Positions 55,765 to 64,000 of a DNA stretch of 64,000 nucleotides are shown here, in pieces. The notes below the pieces were generated by a model. The model did not search any database and was not told the origin of the DNA. It saw nothing but the letters and a program-made list of their open reading frames with translations. The stretch is taken from assembly GCF_001412595.2 (NCBI RefSeq), contig NZ_CP012640.2, forward strand, positions 186,001-250,000. Reading direction: 5' to 3'. The translations under genes and the position numbers were made by a program. Every line of letters begins with the position of its first letter. Position 1 is the stretch's first letter. Source of the stretch: Massilia sp. WG5. Its GTDB lineage: Bacteria; Pseudomonadota; Gammaproteobacteria; Burkholderiales; Burkholderiaceae_D.

Positions 55765-58314
55765 TTTCACCAGCTGCGTGAGGACAGCGTAGGCGGCCAG
55801 GATGGCGCCCAGTCCCCACCAGTAGGCCGGCGGCAGGGGCGTGAAGCCGAGCGTCCGCGCGAGTGGCGACCAGGGCAGCCACAGGCCGGCGCCGCACACC
55901 AGCAGGCTGGCCGCCAGCAGCGGCACCGACGGGCGGTTGGCCAGCGTCGGCAGGGCGCTGGTACGGATCACGTAGACGATCAGGGTCTGCGACAGCAGCG
56001 ACTCGACGAACCAGCCGGTCTGGAACATGGCGGGGAGCCGCGCCGTGTCCACCACGAACCAGAGCAGGGCGAAGGTGGCGTAGTCGAACAGGGAGCTGAT
56101 CGGTCCGAAGCACAGGACGTAGCGGCGCAGGCTGGCGACCTCCCAGCGCCGGGGCCGGGCCAGGTAGCCGGGGTCGACCCGGTCGGTGGTCAGCGCCGTC
56201 TGCGAACAGTCGTACAGCAGGTTGTTCAGCAGCACCTGGACCGGCGCCATCGGCAGGAAGGGCAGCATCACGCTGGCGCCGAGGACGCTGAACATATTGC
56301 CGAAGTTCGAGCTGGCGCTCATGCGGATGTATTTGACGATATTCCCGAACACGGTGCGGCCGGCGATGACGCCATCGGCCACCGCCACCAGGCTCTTCTG
56401 CAGGAGGATCAGGTCGGCCGACTCCTTGGCGATGTCGGCCCCGGTGTCGACCGAGATGCCGACGTCCGCCGCCTTCAGGGCCGGGCCGTCGTTGACGCCG
56501 TCGCCGAGGAAGCCGACCACCCGACCCTCGCGCTGCAGGCAGCGGATGACCCGGGTCTTCTGCTCGGGCGCGAGCCGGGCGAACACGCTGGCGCGCAAGG
56601 CCCGGGCGCCCAGTTCGGCGTCGTCCAGCGCGTCGACCTGGGCGCCGTCCATGACCAGGCGCGCATCGATGCCGACCAGGCCGCAGACATGGCTGCAGAC
56701 CGCGGCATTGTCGCCGCTGAGCACCTTGACAGCCACGCCGCGCTGCCCCAGGGCCGCGATGGCGGCCGTCGCCGAGTCTTTGGGCGGATCGAAGAAGGCG
56801 ATGTAGCCCACCAGGGTCAGGCCGCGTTCCAGCGCCGGATCGGTGAGGGCGGTGTCGGATGGCGCCAGCAGGCGGTAGGCGATCGCGATGACGCGCAGGC
56901 CGTCCGCGTTCAGGCGCTGGACCACGTTCCCCAGCATGTCGGCATGGCCCGGCGCGATGGCCAGCGGCCGGCCGTCCTGTTCGGCGTTGGCGCAGACGCT
57001 CATGATTTCCTCGACCGCGCCCTTGCAGATCAGGATGCGCTCGCCGTCCAGCCGCTGCAGCACCACCGACATGCGCCGGCGCCGGAAGTCGAAGGGGATC
57101 TCGCCGATCTTGCGCCAGCCCTCGACGGCGTTCAGGCGCGCGTGGACGTGGGCATATTGCAGGACCGCGGTGTCGAGCAGGTTCCGCAGCCCGGTCTGGT
57201 GGTAACTGTTCAGGTAGGCATAGTCGACCACGAGTTCCGAGGCCTTGCCGACAATGTCGAGATGCTGTTCCAGCACCACGCGGTCCTGCGTCAGGGTGCC
57301 GGTCTTGTCGGTGCACAGAACGTCGATCGCGCCCAGGGTCTGGACCGCGCCGAGCCGCTTGACGATTACTTGCCGCTCGGCCAGCACCAGCGCGCCGCGC
57401 GCCAGGTTGACGGTGACGATCATCGGCAGCATCTCCGGCGCCAGGCCGACCGCGACTGCGGTCGCAAACAGCAGCGCTTCGTGCCAGTCGCCCTTGCTGG
57501 CCCAGTTCAGGAACAGGACCAGCGGCGCCATCACCAGCATGATGCGCAGCAGCAGCGCGATGACCCGGTCGATGCCGCGGTCGAAGTCGGTGCGTTCGCG
57601 CGCTTCGGCCAGGGCGGCCGCCACCCGGCCGAAGCTGGTGGCGGCGCCGGTGAAGAGCACCAGGGCGCGCGCGCTCCCGCTGGTCACGTGCGACCCCATG
57701 AAGCCGATGTTGCCGAGCCCGTCCTCCGGTTCGCCCGCGGCGACGGGGCGGTCGTGCTTCTCGACCGGCAGCGACTCCCCGGTCAGGGAGGACTGGTCGA
57801 CGAACAGGTCGACGGCCTCGAGAAAACGCACCTCGGCCGGAATCGGGTCGCCGGCGGCCAGCAGCACGATGTCGCCCGGCACCAGCTCATCCAGGGGGAG
57901 CTCGGCGGCGGCGGCGGCGCCCGCTTCCGCGCCGTCGCGCCGGAGTACGCGGACCGTCGTGCGCACCATCGCGCGCAGCTTCTGCACGGCGCGGTCCGAG
58001 CGGTACTCCTGCACGAAGCCGAGCAGGGACGAGAGGACGACGATGACCACGATCACGGCGGCGCTGACGCCTTGCCCGGTGGCAAGGTCGAGCGCCGACA
58101 GTCCCAGCAGCAGGAGCGGAAGCGGACGGGCGAACTGCGCCAGGAAGGCCAGCCCGGGGGCGCGCCGCCGCCCGGCTGCCACGGCGTTCGGCCCGTGGCG
58201 CGCCAGGCGGGCGCGGGCCTCGGCGCTGGAAAGGCCGCCGGGTGCCGTCTCCAGCTGCCGCATGAGTGCATCGCCGTCCAGCCCGGCGAGCGATGCGAGT
58301 TCGGCGGTATTCAA
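55732..58314 (-). CDS. mgtA: MgtA-type P-type Mg2+ ATPase
   Basis: A P3-type ATPase of about 843-860 residues. It has LTGESLPV in the actuator domain, DKTGTLT at the phosphorylation site, APEMLPMIV in M4 (the usual MgtA form) and GDGVNDGPALK in the hinge. Ten spans are expected, six of them after the hinge. It should take up Mg2+. The start is unsure: a TTG at 58314 would overlap the stop of the upstream Usp gene (ATTGA), and the first ATG is at 58263. Coupling to the Usp gene favours a start at or near the overlap. No PhoPQ or mgtC gene is adjacent. Confidence 0.88.
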   Translation of the reverse strand: MNTAELASLAGLDGDALMRQLETAPGGLSSAEARARLARHGPNAVAAGRRRAPGLAFLAQFARPLPLLLLGLSALDLATGQGVSAAVIVVIVVLSSLLGFVQEYRSDRAVQKLRAMVRTTVRVLRRDGAEAGAAAAAELPLDELVPGDIVLLAAGDPIPAEVRFLEAVDLFVDQSSLTGESLPVEKHDRPVAAGEPEDGLGNIGFMGSHVTSGSARALVLFTGAATSFGRVAAALAEARERTDFDRGIDRVIALLLRIMLVMAPLVLFLNWASKGDWHEALLFATAVAVGLAPEMLPMIVTVNLARGALVLAERQVIVKRLGAVQTLGAIDVLCTDKTGTLTQDRVVLEQHLDIVGKASELVVDYAYLNSYHQTGLRNLLDTAVLQYAHVHARLNAVEGWRKIGEIPFDFRRRRMSVVLQRLDGERILICKGAVEEIMSVCANAEQDGRPLAIAPGHADMLGNVVQRLNADGLRVIAIAYRLLAPSDTALTDPALERGLTLVGYIAFFDPPKDSATAAIAALGQRGVAVKVLSGDNAAVCSHVCGLVGIDARLVMDGAQVDALDDAELGARALRASVFARLAPEQKTRVIRCLQREGRVVGFLGDGVNDGPALKAADVGISVDTGADIAKESADLILLQKSLVAVADGVIAGRTVFGNIVKYIRMSASSNFGNMFSVLGASVMLPFLPMAPVQVLLNNLLYDCSQTALTTDRVDPGYLARPRRWEVASLRRYVLCFGPISSLFDYATFALLWFVVDTARLPAMFQTGWFVESLLSQTLIVYVIRTSALPTLANRPSVPLLAASLLVCGAGLWLPWSPLARTLGFTPLPPAYWWGLGAILAAYAVLTQLVKSWLVRRFGIG

Positions 58315-59144
58315 TGCGCCATCAACACGGGAATACCGGATTCCGCCAGCACCGTGCGGCTCGCGCCGCCCATGCACAGCTCGCGGAAGCGGCTGTGGCC
58401 GTAGCAGCCCATGACCAGCATGCCGCAATCCAGCTCGTCGGCGAGCGCCAGCAGTTCGCGGCCGGTGTCCCGGCGCGGCGCCCGCACCAGCATGCGCACC
58501 GGCACGCGGTGGCGCTCCAGGAAATGGCGCAGTTCGGGCTGCTGGGCGCGGAACTCTTCCTCGCGGCCGTCCAGCCCGGCAAGCGAGACCAGGATCACGC
58601 CCGCCGAGCGGCGCAGCACCGGAATCGCGCCGCGCAGGGCGGACGAGGCCTCCTTGCTGCCGTCCCAGGCCACCAGGACCTTGCGGCCGTGCGACGGCGC
58701 CGCGGCCGCGCGCGGGACCAGCAGCACCGGGCGCGCGCAGTTCAGGATCAGGTATTCCGGCAGGTGGACCGCCATGTCCGTCATCGATTCCTCGGGATCG
58801 TCCTGGCTGATGACGACCAGGTCCGCAAAGCGGGCGTGCCGGGCCAGCCCGTCGTCGGCCTGGTCGCAGACGAAGCGGGTTTCGTACTTGAGCCCGGCCT
58901 TCGCGGCGAGGGTCTCGAACGCGGACAGGGCGCGCCGGGCATTGTCGGCCAGCGGCTGGAAATAGCTGGCGCAGAGCGAGCCTGGCGCGGCCTCGTAGCC
59001 GCGCGGGAAGACGGCGCGCGACACGCCGAGCATCGCGGCGCCGACCAGGTGGGCGCCGTGGGCGTGCGCCAGCGCGGCGGCGCACTGCATGCGCGCCGGC
59101 GCGTGGGCCGACAGGTCGACGTGGACGAGGATGGTCTTCAACAT
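58311..59144 (-). CDS. Universal stress protein, tandem UspA domains
   Basis: A 277-residue tandem Usp. The first domain begins KTILVHVDLSAHA and the second KVLVAWDGSKEA. The C-terminal nucleotide loop is GCYGHSRFRELCMGG. Its stop overlaps the probable mgtA start, and it follows another Usp by 15 bases, so the three form one minus-strand unit (Usp-Usp-mgtA). A good AGGAGGG-like site precedes its ATG. Confidence 0.9.
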   Translation of the reverse strand: MLKTILVHVDLSAHAPARMQCAAALAHAHGAHLVGAAMLGVSRAVFPRGYEAAPGSLCASYFQPLADNARRALSAFETLAAKAGLKYETRFVCDQADDGLARHARFADLVVISQDDPEESMTDMAVHLPEYLILNCARPVLLVPRAAAAPSHGRKVLVAWDGSKEASSALRGAIPVLRRSAGVILVSLAGLDGREEEFRAQQPELRHFLERHRVPVRMLVRAPRRDTGRELLALADELDCGMLVMGCYGHSRFRELCMGGASRTVLAESGIPVLMAH

Positions 59145-59159
59145 GCTGGAACCCTCCTT

Positions 59160-59990
59160 TCAATGCGCGAACAGGACCGGCAGCGTCATTTCCCGCAGGA
59201 CGGTCGCCGTCACCCCGCCCAGCAGCAGTTCGCGGAAGCGCGCGTGGCCGTAGCCGCCCATGACGAGCAGGCCGCAGTCCGCGCCGGCGGCGGCCGACAG
59301 CAGCGCCTTGCCGATATCGCCGCCGAGGGGGGACGAGATCGGCTGCGCCGCGACGCCTTGCCGCCGCAGCCAGGCCGCCAGGCCGTCGCAGGCCTGCGCG
59401 CCGGTCGACGGGTCGTCGCCGTCGTCGCCCAGGCCGATGACCGTGGCCCGGCGCGCCGCACGCAGCAGCGGCAGGGCGCCCGCGGCGGCGCGGCAGGCCT
59501 CGACGCTGCCGTCCCACGCCACCATCGCATTCCCGTCCATGGCACGGCCGTCGTGGGCGGCGGGCAGCACCAGCACCGGGCGGCCGCTGGTCAGCATCAG
59601 GTATTCCGGCAGGTCGTCCGGCATCGGCGGCTCGACGGCGCCGGCCTTGCTGACCACCACCAGGTCGCAGTAGCGCGCCTGCAGGGCCATGCCGGCGTCG
59701 GCATCGTCGTCGACCAGCCTTGCCTCGGCGGAATCGACGCCTTCCTCCGCGGCGAGCCGCTCGAAGCGCGCCAGCGCAAGCGCGGCGTCGCGGCGCAGTC
59801 CGGCGCAGCGCTCGGCGAAGGCGGGGCCGGCGGCCGCCAGGGTCGCCGGAGGGATGAAGCGGGAGACGCCGGTCGGGGCGCTGCCGATCAGGTGGGCGGC
59901 GCCGGCGCGCGCCAGGCGTGCGGCCAGCCGGATGCGGCCCTCGGCGCCGGCGCCCAGGTCCGCATGGACGAGGATGGTCTTGTAGCTCAT
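59160..59990 (-). CDS. Universal stress protein, tandem UspA domains
   Basis: A 276-residue tandem Usp, first in the Usp-Usp-mgtA unit. It opens KTILVHADLGAGA; the second domain begins AMVAWDGSVEA and ends with the loop GGYGHARFRELLLGG. The loop differs slightly from that of its neighbours (GGYGHA instead of GCYGHS), so the paralogues have diverged. It is divergent from the acyl-CoA synthetase-acetyltransferase gene across a 143-base gap. Confidence 0.9.
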   Translation of the reverse strand: MSYKTILVHADLGAGAEGRIRLAARLARAGAAHLIGSAPTGVSRFIPPATLAAAGPAFAERCAGLRRDAALALARFERLAAEEGVDSAEARLVDDDADAGMALQARYCDLVVVSKAGAVEPPMPDDLPEYLMLTSGRPVLVLPAAHDGRAMDGNAMVAWDGSVEACRAAAGALPLLRAARRATVIGLGDDGDDPSTGAQACDGLAAWLRRQGVAAQPISSPLGGDIGKALLSAAAGADCGLLVMGGYGHARFRELLLGGVTATVLREMTLPVLFAH

Positions 59991-60022
59991 GGTGCCCCTC
60001 GATGGTGGACGCGCCGTGGCGT

Positions 60023-60060
60023 GATTGCCACCTTAGCGCCAACGGCCCGAACTGGCAATC
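60023..60060. promoter_or_regulatory. Inverted repeat between divergent Usp and acetyltransferase genes
   Basis: GATTGCCA (60023-60030) and TGGCAATC (60053-60060) form a perfect 8+8 inverted repeat with a 22-base spacer in the 143-base divergent gap. It does not fit the FNR consensus. It could be an operator for either gene or bind a dimer of dimers. Confidence 0.4.
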
Positions 60061-60133
60061 GTGCCTTGAACCGGGCCGCGACAAGTGATGTAAGCTTGGG
60101 TACGCTGCGCAGTATCCATCGGGAGACGGAAGC

Positions 60134-62821
60134 ATGAGCACACGGAACCTGGATCGCTTCTTCATGCCGAAGTCGGTGGCCGTGATCGGCGCTTCCGCGC
60201 GGCCCGGCAGCGTCGGCGCGACCGTGCTGGCCAACCTCGCCGGCGCCGGCTTCCAGGGGACGATCTGGCCGGTCAATCCGAAATACCGCGTGCTCGCCGG
60301 CACGGCCGTCCATGCCGACGTCGCCGACCTGCCGCAGGCGCCGGACCTGGCCGTCATCTGTACGCCGGCGCCGACGGTGCCGGGAATCATCACCGTGCTC
60401 GGCGCGCGCGGCTGCAAGGCCGCGGTGGTGCTGAGCGCCGGCCTGGACGCCCCGGCCGCCGGCGGGCGCAGCCTGCGCCAGATGATGCTGGACGCGGCGC
60501 GCCCGCACCTGCTGCGCATCCTCGGGCCGAACTGCGTCGGCCTGCTGGTGCCCGGCGTGGGCCTGAATGCGAGCTTCGCGCCGGTGGCCGCCCTGCCGGG
60601 CCGGCTTGCTTTCGTGGCGCAGTCGGGGGCGCTGGTCACCGCCGTGCTGGACTGGGCGCGCGCACGCCGGATCGGCTTTTCCTGCTTCATATCGCTGGGC
60701 GACGCCAGCGACGTCGATTTCGGCGACCTGCTCGACTGGCTGGCCGGCGACAGCGGCACCGACGCCATCCTGCTGTATGCGGAGAGCGTGCGCGAGGCGC
60801 GCAAGTTCATGTCGGCGGGGCGCAGCGCGGCGCGCGCCAAGCCGACCGTGATCGTGAAGGCGGGGCGGACGGCCGAGGCCGCGCATGCCGCCTTCAGCCA
60901 CACCGGCGCCCTGGCCGGCGCCGACCTGGTGGTGGACGCCGCCCTGCGCCGCGCCGGCATGTTGCGGGTGAGCACCACGAGTGACCTGTTCGACGCGGTC
61001 GCGATCCTGTCGCAGCCGCGCAGGCCGCGCGGCCCGCGGCTGGCGATCCTGACCAATGGCGGCGGCCCCGGCGTGATGGCGACCGACGCCCTGGTCGGCG
61101 CGGGCGGCAGGCTGGCGGCGCTGGAGCCCGCCACGCTGGCGCGCCTGGCGGCGGTGCTGCCTCCCACCTGGTCGCACGGAAATCCGGTCGATGTCGTCGG
61201 CGACGCCCCCGGCGAGCGCTACCGGGCGGCCCTGCAGGCGCTGCTCGAGGACGGCGAAACGGACGCGGTGTTGCTGATCCACGCCCCGACCGCGATCGTG
61301 CCGGCGGCCGACATCGCACGCTTGCTGCTGCCCTTGCTGCACGGCGCGGCCCGGCCGGTATTGTGCTGCTGGCTCGGCGGCGCCAGCGTGGCCCAGGCGC
61401 GCAGCCTGTGCATGGATGCCGGCGTGCCGGTGTTCGACACCCCGGAAGAGGCGGTGCGCGGTTTCCTCGAACTGGTGGACTACCAGCGCAACCAGCAGCT
61501 GCTGATGCAGGCGCCCCCGGCCTGCGTGACGGCGCCGCCGGACCGCGCGGCGGCGCGCGCGCGGGTCGACAGCCTGCTGGCGGCAGGGGTGCTGGCGGTG
61601 GGCGAGGCCGACGCCAAGGCCATCCTGGCGGCCTACGGGATACCGGTGGTGGCGACCGAGGCGGTCGGCGACGCCGATGCGGCGCTGGATGCCGCGCGCC
61701 GCATCGGCTACCCGGTGGCGCTGAAGATCCTGTCGCCGGATATCGTGCACAAGACCGACGTCGGCGGCGTGGTGCTCGATCTCGCCGACGATGCCGGGCT
61801 CGCGCGCGCTGCCCGGGCGATGCTCGAGCGCGTGCGCGGCGCCCTTCCGCAGGCCCGCATCGCCGGCTTCACGGTGCAGGCGATGGCGCGGCGCGCGCGC
61901 GCCCACGAGCTGATCGTCGGGATCGGCAGCGATCCGGTGTTCGGCCCGGTGGTGCTGTTCGGGCAGGGCGGGGTGGCGGTCGAGGTCACCGCCGACCAGG
62001 CCGTGGCGCTGCCGCCGCTGAACCGGGTGCTGGCGGCGGACCTGGTCGGCAGGACCCGCGCGGCGCGCCTGCTGGCGGGTTTTCGCGATTATCCGCGCGC
62101 CGACATGGATGCCCTGTACGAGGTGCTGGTGCGGGTCGGGCAGCTGGCGGCCGAGCTGCCCGAGCTGGCGGAGCTCGACATCAACCCGCTGCTGGCGGAT
62201 GCCGGCGGGGTGGTGGCGCTGGACGCCCGCATGCGCCTGGCGCCGGCGCCGCCGGGGCAGGATCCGCTGGCCCGCCTGGTCATCCTGCCGTATCCGCAGG
62301 AACTCGAACGGCATGTCGACAGCGGCATCGGCCCGCTGCTGCTGCGCCCGATCCGCCCGGAGGATGCGCCGGCGCACGTCGCCTTCTTCCACGCCCTCAG
62401 GCCGGAAGACGTGCATTTCCGCATGTTCGGCATGATGCGCGAGCTGTCGGCGGCCCAGCTCGCGCGCTTCACCCAGATCGACTATGCGCGCGAAATGGCC
62501 ATCATCGCCACCCGCAAGGGCGCGGCGGGCGCCGACGAGACGCTGGGTGTGGTGCGCCTGATGGCCGATCCGGACAATATCGCCGGCGAATTCGCGATCG
62601 TGGTGCGCCCGGACCTGCAGCGCAAGGGGCTGGGCCGGCTGCTGATGGACTGCATCCTCGATGTGGGGCGGGCGCGCGGCCTGGGCATCGTGCGCGGCGT
62701 GGCGCTGGCCGGGAACGAGGGCATGCACGCGCTGGCCCGGGCCTGCGGTTTCCGCCTGAGCGCGGCCGCGGACGGCACGGTGGAGATGGTCCTGCCCCTG
62801 CAGCCCGGCGCGGCGCGCTGA
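60134..62821 (+). CDS. ADP-forming acyl-CoA synthetase-GNAT fusion (PatZ-like lysine acetyltransferase)
   Basis: An 895-residue protein. A CoA-binding domain (about 5-100, SVAVIGASARPGSVG) is followed by the succinyl-CoA ligase-like part with SHTGALAGAD, an ATP-grasp domain (about 490-700, KILSPDIVHKTDVGGV) and a C-terminal GNAT domain (about 735-890, VVRPDLQRKGLGR). This is the layout of E. coli PatZ/YfiQ and Salmonella Pat, which acetylate and switch off acetyl-CoA synthetase. Here the ligase half keeps the SHTG His, so some synthetase activity cannot be excluded. GGGAGACGG lies before the ATG. Confidence 0.9.
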   Translation: MSTRNLDRFFMPKSVAVIGASARPGSVGATVLANLAGAGFQGTIWPVNPKYRVLAGTAVHADVADLPQAPDLAVICTPAPTVPGIITVLGARGCKAAVVLSAGLDAPAAGGRSLRQMMLDAARPHLLRILGPNCVGLLVPGVGLNASFAPVAALPGRLAFVAQSGALVTAVLDWARARRIGFSCFISLGDASDVDFGDLLDWLAGDSGTDAILLYAESVREARKFMSAGRSAARAKPTVIVKAGRTAEAAHAAFSHTGALAGADLVVDAALRRAGMLRVSTTSDLFDAVAILSQPRRPRGPRLAILTNGGGPGVMATDALVGAGGRLAALEPATLARLAAVLPPTWSHGNPVDVVGDAPGERYRAALQALLEDGETDAVLLIHAPTAIVPAADIARLLLPLLHGAARPVLCCWLGGASVAQARSLCMDAGVPVFDTPEEAVRGFLELVDYQRNQQLLMQAPPACVTAPPDRAAARARVDSLLAAGVLAVGEADAKAILAAYGIPVVATEAVGDADAALDAARRIGYPVALKILSPDIVHKTDVGGVVLDLADDAGLARAARAMLERVRGALPQARIAGFTVQAMARRARAHELIVGIGSDPVFGPVVLFGQGGVAVEVTADQAVALPPLNRVLAADLVGRTRAARLLAGFRDYPRADMDALYEVLVRVGQLAAELPELAELDINPLLADAGGVVALDARMRLAPAPPGQDPLARLVILPYPQELERHVDSGIGPLLLRPIRPEDAPAHVAFFHALRPEDVHFRMFGMMRELSAAQLARFTQIDYAREMAIIATRKGAAGADETLGVVRLMADPDNIAGEFAIVVRPDLQRKGLGRLLMDCILDVGRARGLGIVRGVALAGNEGMHALARACGFRLSAAADGTVEMVLPLQPGAAR

Positions 62822-62840
62822 CGGCGAACGGGCCGGCATC

Positions 62841-63686
62841 TCAGTGCGCGATCAGCAGCGGCACCTGCGCCTGGGTCAGCAACTCGCGCGTCACCCCGCC
62901 CAGCACCCATTCGCGGTAGCGGGTATGGCCATACGCGCCGATCACCATCAGCCCGGCGCCGCAGTCCCTGGCCAGTCCCATCAGGGCCTTGCCTTCGGAA
63001 GCACGGGTACGCTCGACCACCACCTCGACCTGGATGCCGTGGCGCGCCAGGTAGAGCGCCATGTCGGCGCCGGGCTGCTCGCCGTGCAGTGCGGACAGCG
63101 TGTCCGGGTTGATCAGGACCAGCTTGACGTTTTCGGCGCGGCGCAACAGGGGCAGGGCGGCGCTCAGCGCGCGCAGCGCCTGCAGGCTGCCGTCCCAGCC
63201 GGCGACGGCGGTGCCGGGGATCGGCTGGCCCTGGTAGCCGGGAGGAACCACCAGCACCGGCCTGGCGCCGTGCAGGGCCAGGTGTTCCGGCAGGCGGCGC
63301 TCGTGCGAGGGCAGGCCGGGGGAGGAGGATGCCTCGGCGTCCTGGCTCAGGACCACCAGGTCGGCGTAGCGCGACTGCAGCAGCAGGCCGTAATCGGTGG
63401 CCTCCTCGATGAGGCGCTCTTCCACGGATTCCACGCCGAGGCGGCGCGCCTGCTCGGTGAACAGGCGCAGGCGGGCGGATGCGGCATCGCGCACCGCATC
63501 GAAGTCTTCCAGCGGGACCGGGGCCGCCATCGATCCGGACAGCAGGGCGAACTCGATCCACGAGACGCCGGTCGCGGCGCTGCCGACGAGATGCGCGCCA
63601 TGCTCGTTCGCCAGCAGGGCGGCGGCGCGCAGGCGGCTTTCCTGCCCGGGGCCATCATCGACGTGCATGAGAATAGTCTTGATCAT
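62841..63686 (-). CDS. Universal stress protein, tandem UspA domains
   Basis: The 281-residue protein starts at the ATG at 63686, after a GGGGA site. It opens KTILMHVDDGPGQE. The second domain carries AVAGWDGSLQA, and the C-terminal loop GAYGHTRYREWVLGG follows the Usp nucleotide-binding pattern. It is convergent with the acetyltransferase gene and divergent from the last zinc dehydrogenase, with an FNR/ANR-type palindrome in the gap. It is the fourth tandem Usp of the window. Confidence 0.9.
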   Translation of the reverse strand: MIKTILMHVDDGPGQESRLRAAALLANEHGAHLVGSAATGVSWIEFALLSGSMAAPVPLEDFDAVRDAASARLRLFTEQARRLGVESVEERLIEEATDYGLLLQSRYADLVVLSQDAEASSSPGLPSHERRLPEHLALHGARPVLVVPPGYQGQPIPGTAVAGWDGSLQALRALSAALPLLRRAENVKLVLINPDTLSALHGEQPGADMALYLARHGIQVEVVVERTRASEGKALMGLARDCGAGLMVIGAYGHTRYREWVLGGVTRELLTQAQVPLLIAH

Positions 63687-63755
63687 GTCATTCCCCAGTA
63701 AAGTGTAGGCAAGATCCACTGTAAGCCCGCGCTATTCCATGTGTCTGCCCCGATT

Positions 63756-63769
63756 TTGATTTGCATCAA
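63756..63769. promoter_or_regulatory. FNR/ANR-type binding site
   Basis: TTGAT-TTGC-ATCAA is a perfect match to the FNR/ANR/CRP-family consensus TTGAT-N4-ATCAA. It is in the gap between the divergent Usp and zinc dehydrogenase genes. Possible -10 elements, TATGAT (63802-63807, plus) and TACAGT (minus strand, 63718-63723), are placed almost symmetrically on either side, each about 40 bases from its centre. Control of both genes by low oxygen is therefore likely, though not shown. Confidence 0.75.
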
Positions 63770-63847
63770 AAACACATGAACTTCCTGCGCACTTCCTGCC
63801 TTATGATTCCTGCATACGCGTGCAGCTGCACTGTCGAGGAGGCCACC

Positions 63848-64000
63848 ATGCGGGGACTTGTGTATCACGGGCCGGGCCGCCGCAGCCTGGAAGAGCGGTC
63901 GCTGCCGGCGATCGACCATCCCGGCGACGCCATCGTGCGCCTGACCCGCACCACGATCTGCGGGACCGACCTGCACATCCTGAAGGGCGACGTGCCGACC
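63848..64000 (+). CDS. Zinc-dependent alcohol dehydrogenase (N-terminal part, cut by window edge)
   Basis: Only the first 51 residues are in the window. GAGGAGG at 63836-63842 precedes the ATG by five bases. The protein begins MRGLVYHGPGRRSLEE and reaches TTICGTDLHILKGD, the catalytic-zinc Cys block of medium-chain dehydrogenases. The beginning resembles threonine/alcohol dehydrogenase family members. It is distinct from the dehydrogenase at 54727. The FNR-type site upstream suggests a fermentative or low-oxygen role. Confidence 0.82.
   Translation, partial: MRGLVYHGPGRRSLEERSLPAIDHPGDAIVRLTRTTICGTDLHILKGDVPT

Noticed and set aside
58315..61167. Very long upstream extension of the mgtA frame
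   Set aside because: It runs antisense or out of frame through two Usp genes and the PatZ-like gene. Family length limits MgtA to about 850-900 residues.

Overview
This window looks like a piece of the chromosome of a high-GC betaproteobacterium of the Oxalobacteraceae, most likely the Massilia group. This is inferred from gene content and order (wrbA next to a DUF2069 gene, gloB-yafS-rnhA-dnaQ, many c-di-GMP proteins, a DUF962 protein) and from the strong G/C bias at third codon positions. No sequence search was run. No rRNA, CRISPR array or intact insertion sequence was seen. One tRNA gene (Val, anticodon CAC) is present.

Layout. Positions 1-25.9 kb are ordinary core chromosome. They hold an FAD-linked oxidase (cut by the left edge), a DUF2069 protein and WrbA; a YihY/BrkB membrane protein; a TPR-GGDEF cyclase; a small Mpo1-like membrane protein; an alpha/beta hydrolase next to an O-acetylhomoserine sulfhydrylase; a CBS-pair protein; and a signalling block in which a REC-DUF3369-GGDEF-EAL protein, an HDOD protein and a PAS-GGDEF-EAL protein flank aroC. 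An AidB-like acyl-CoA dehydrogenase, upp, an HPt protein and a cold-shock gene follow. Then come a LysR regulator divergent from malate synthase, a DsbA-fold isomerase, gloB (minus), and yafS-like, rnhA and dnaQ (plus), and the tRNA.

From 25.9 to about 30.5 kb the base composition drops visibly. This stretch holds a short operon of TadE/TadE/TadG-like pilus-assembly proteins with an unrecognised membrane protein, plus about 0.8 kb with no convincing gene. It looks like acquired DNA lying next to the tRNA.

From 30.5 to 64 kb the DNA is high-GC again but reads as a stress, energy and membrane accessory region. It contains a PEEL-type cation P-ATPase divergent from an archaeal-type S-adenosylmethionine synthetase (rare in bacteria); a secreted protein resembling the LecA (PA-IL) lectin; a pair of two-component kinases; and a ppsA-pfkA-cls-flippase-like operon divergent from a family 1 glycosidase. 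Further on are a Tat-exported DUF1259 protein, four tandem-domain universal stress proteins, a GGDEF cyclase, a YhiI-RbbA-YhhJ export cluster ending in a zinc alcohol dehydrogenase, an MgtA-type ATPase, an acyl-CoA synthetase fused to a GNAT acetyltransferase, and the start of a second zinc alcohol dehydrogenase.

A perfect FNR/ANR-type palindrome (TTGAT-N4-ATCAA) lies between the last universal stress gene and the last dehydrogenase. This suggests that at least the right end of the region answers to low oxygen. The combination of stress proteins, PEP synthase, phosphofructokinase, dehydrogenases and ion pumps is what one would expect of an oxygen-limitation survival module. That interpretation is inference.
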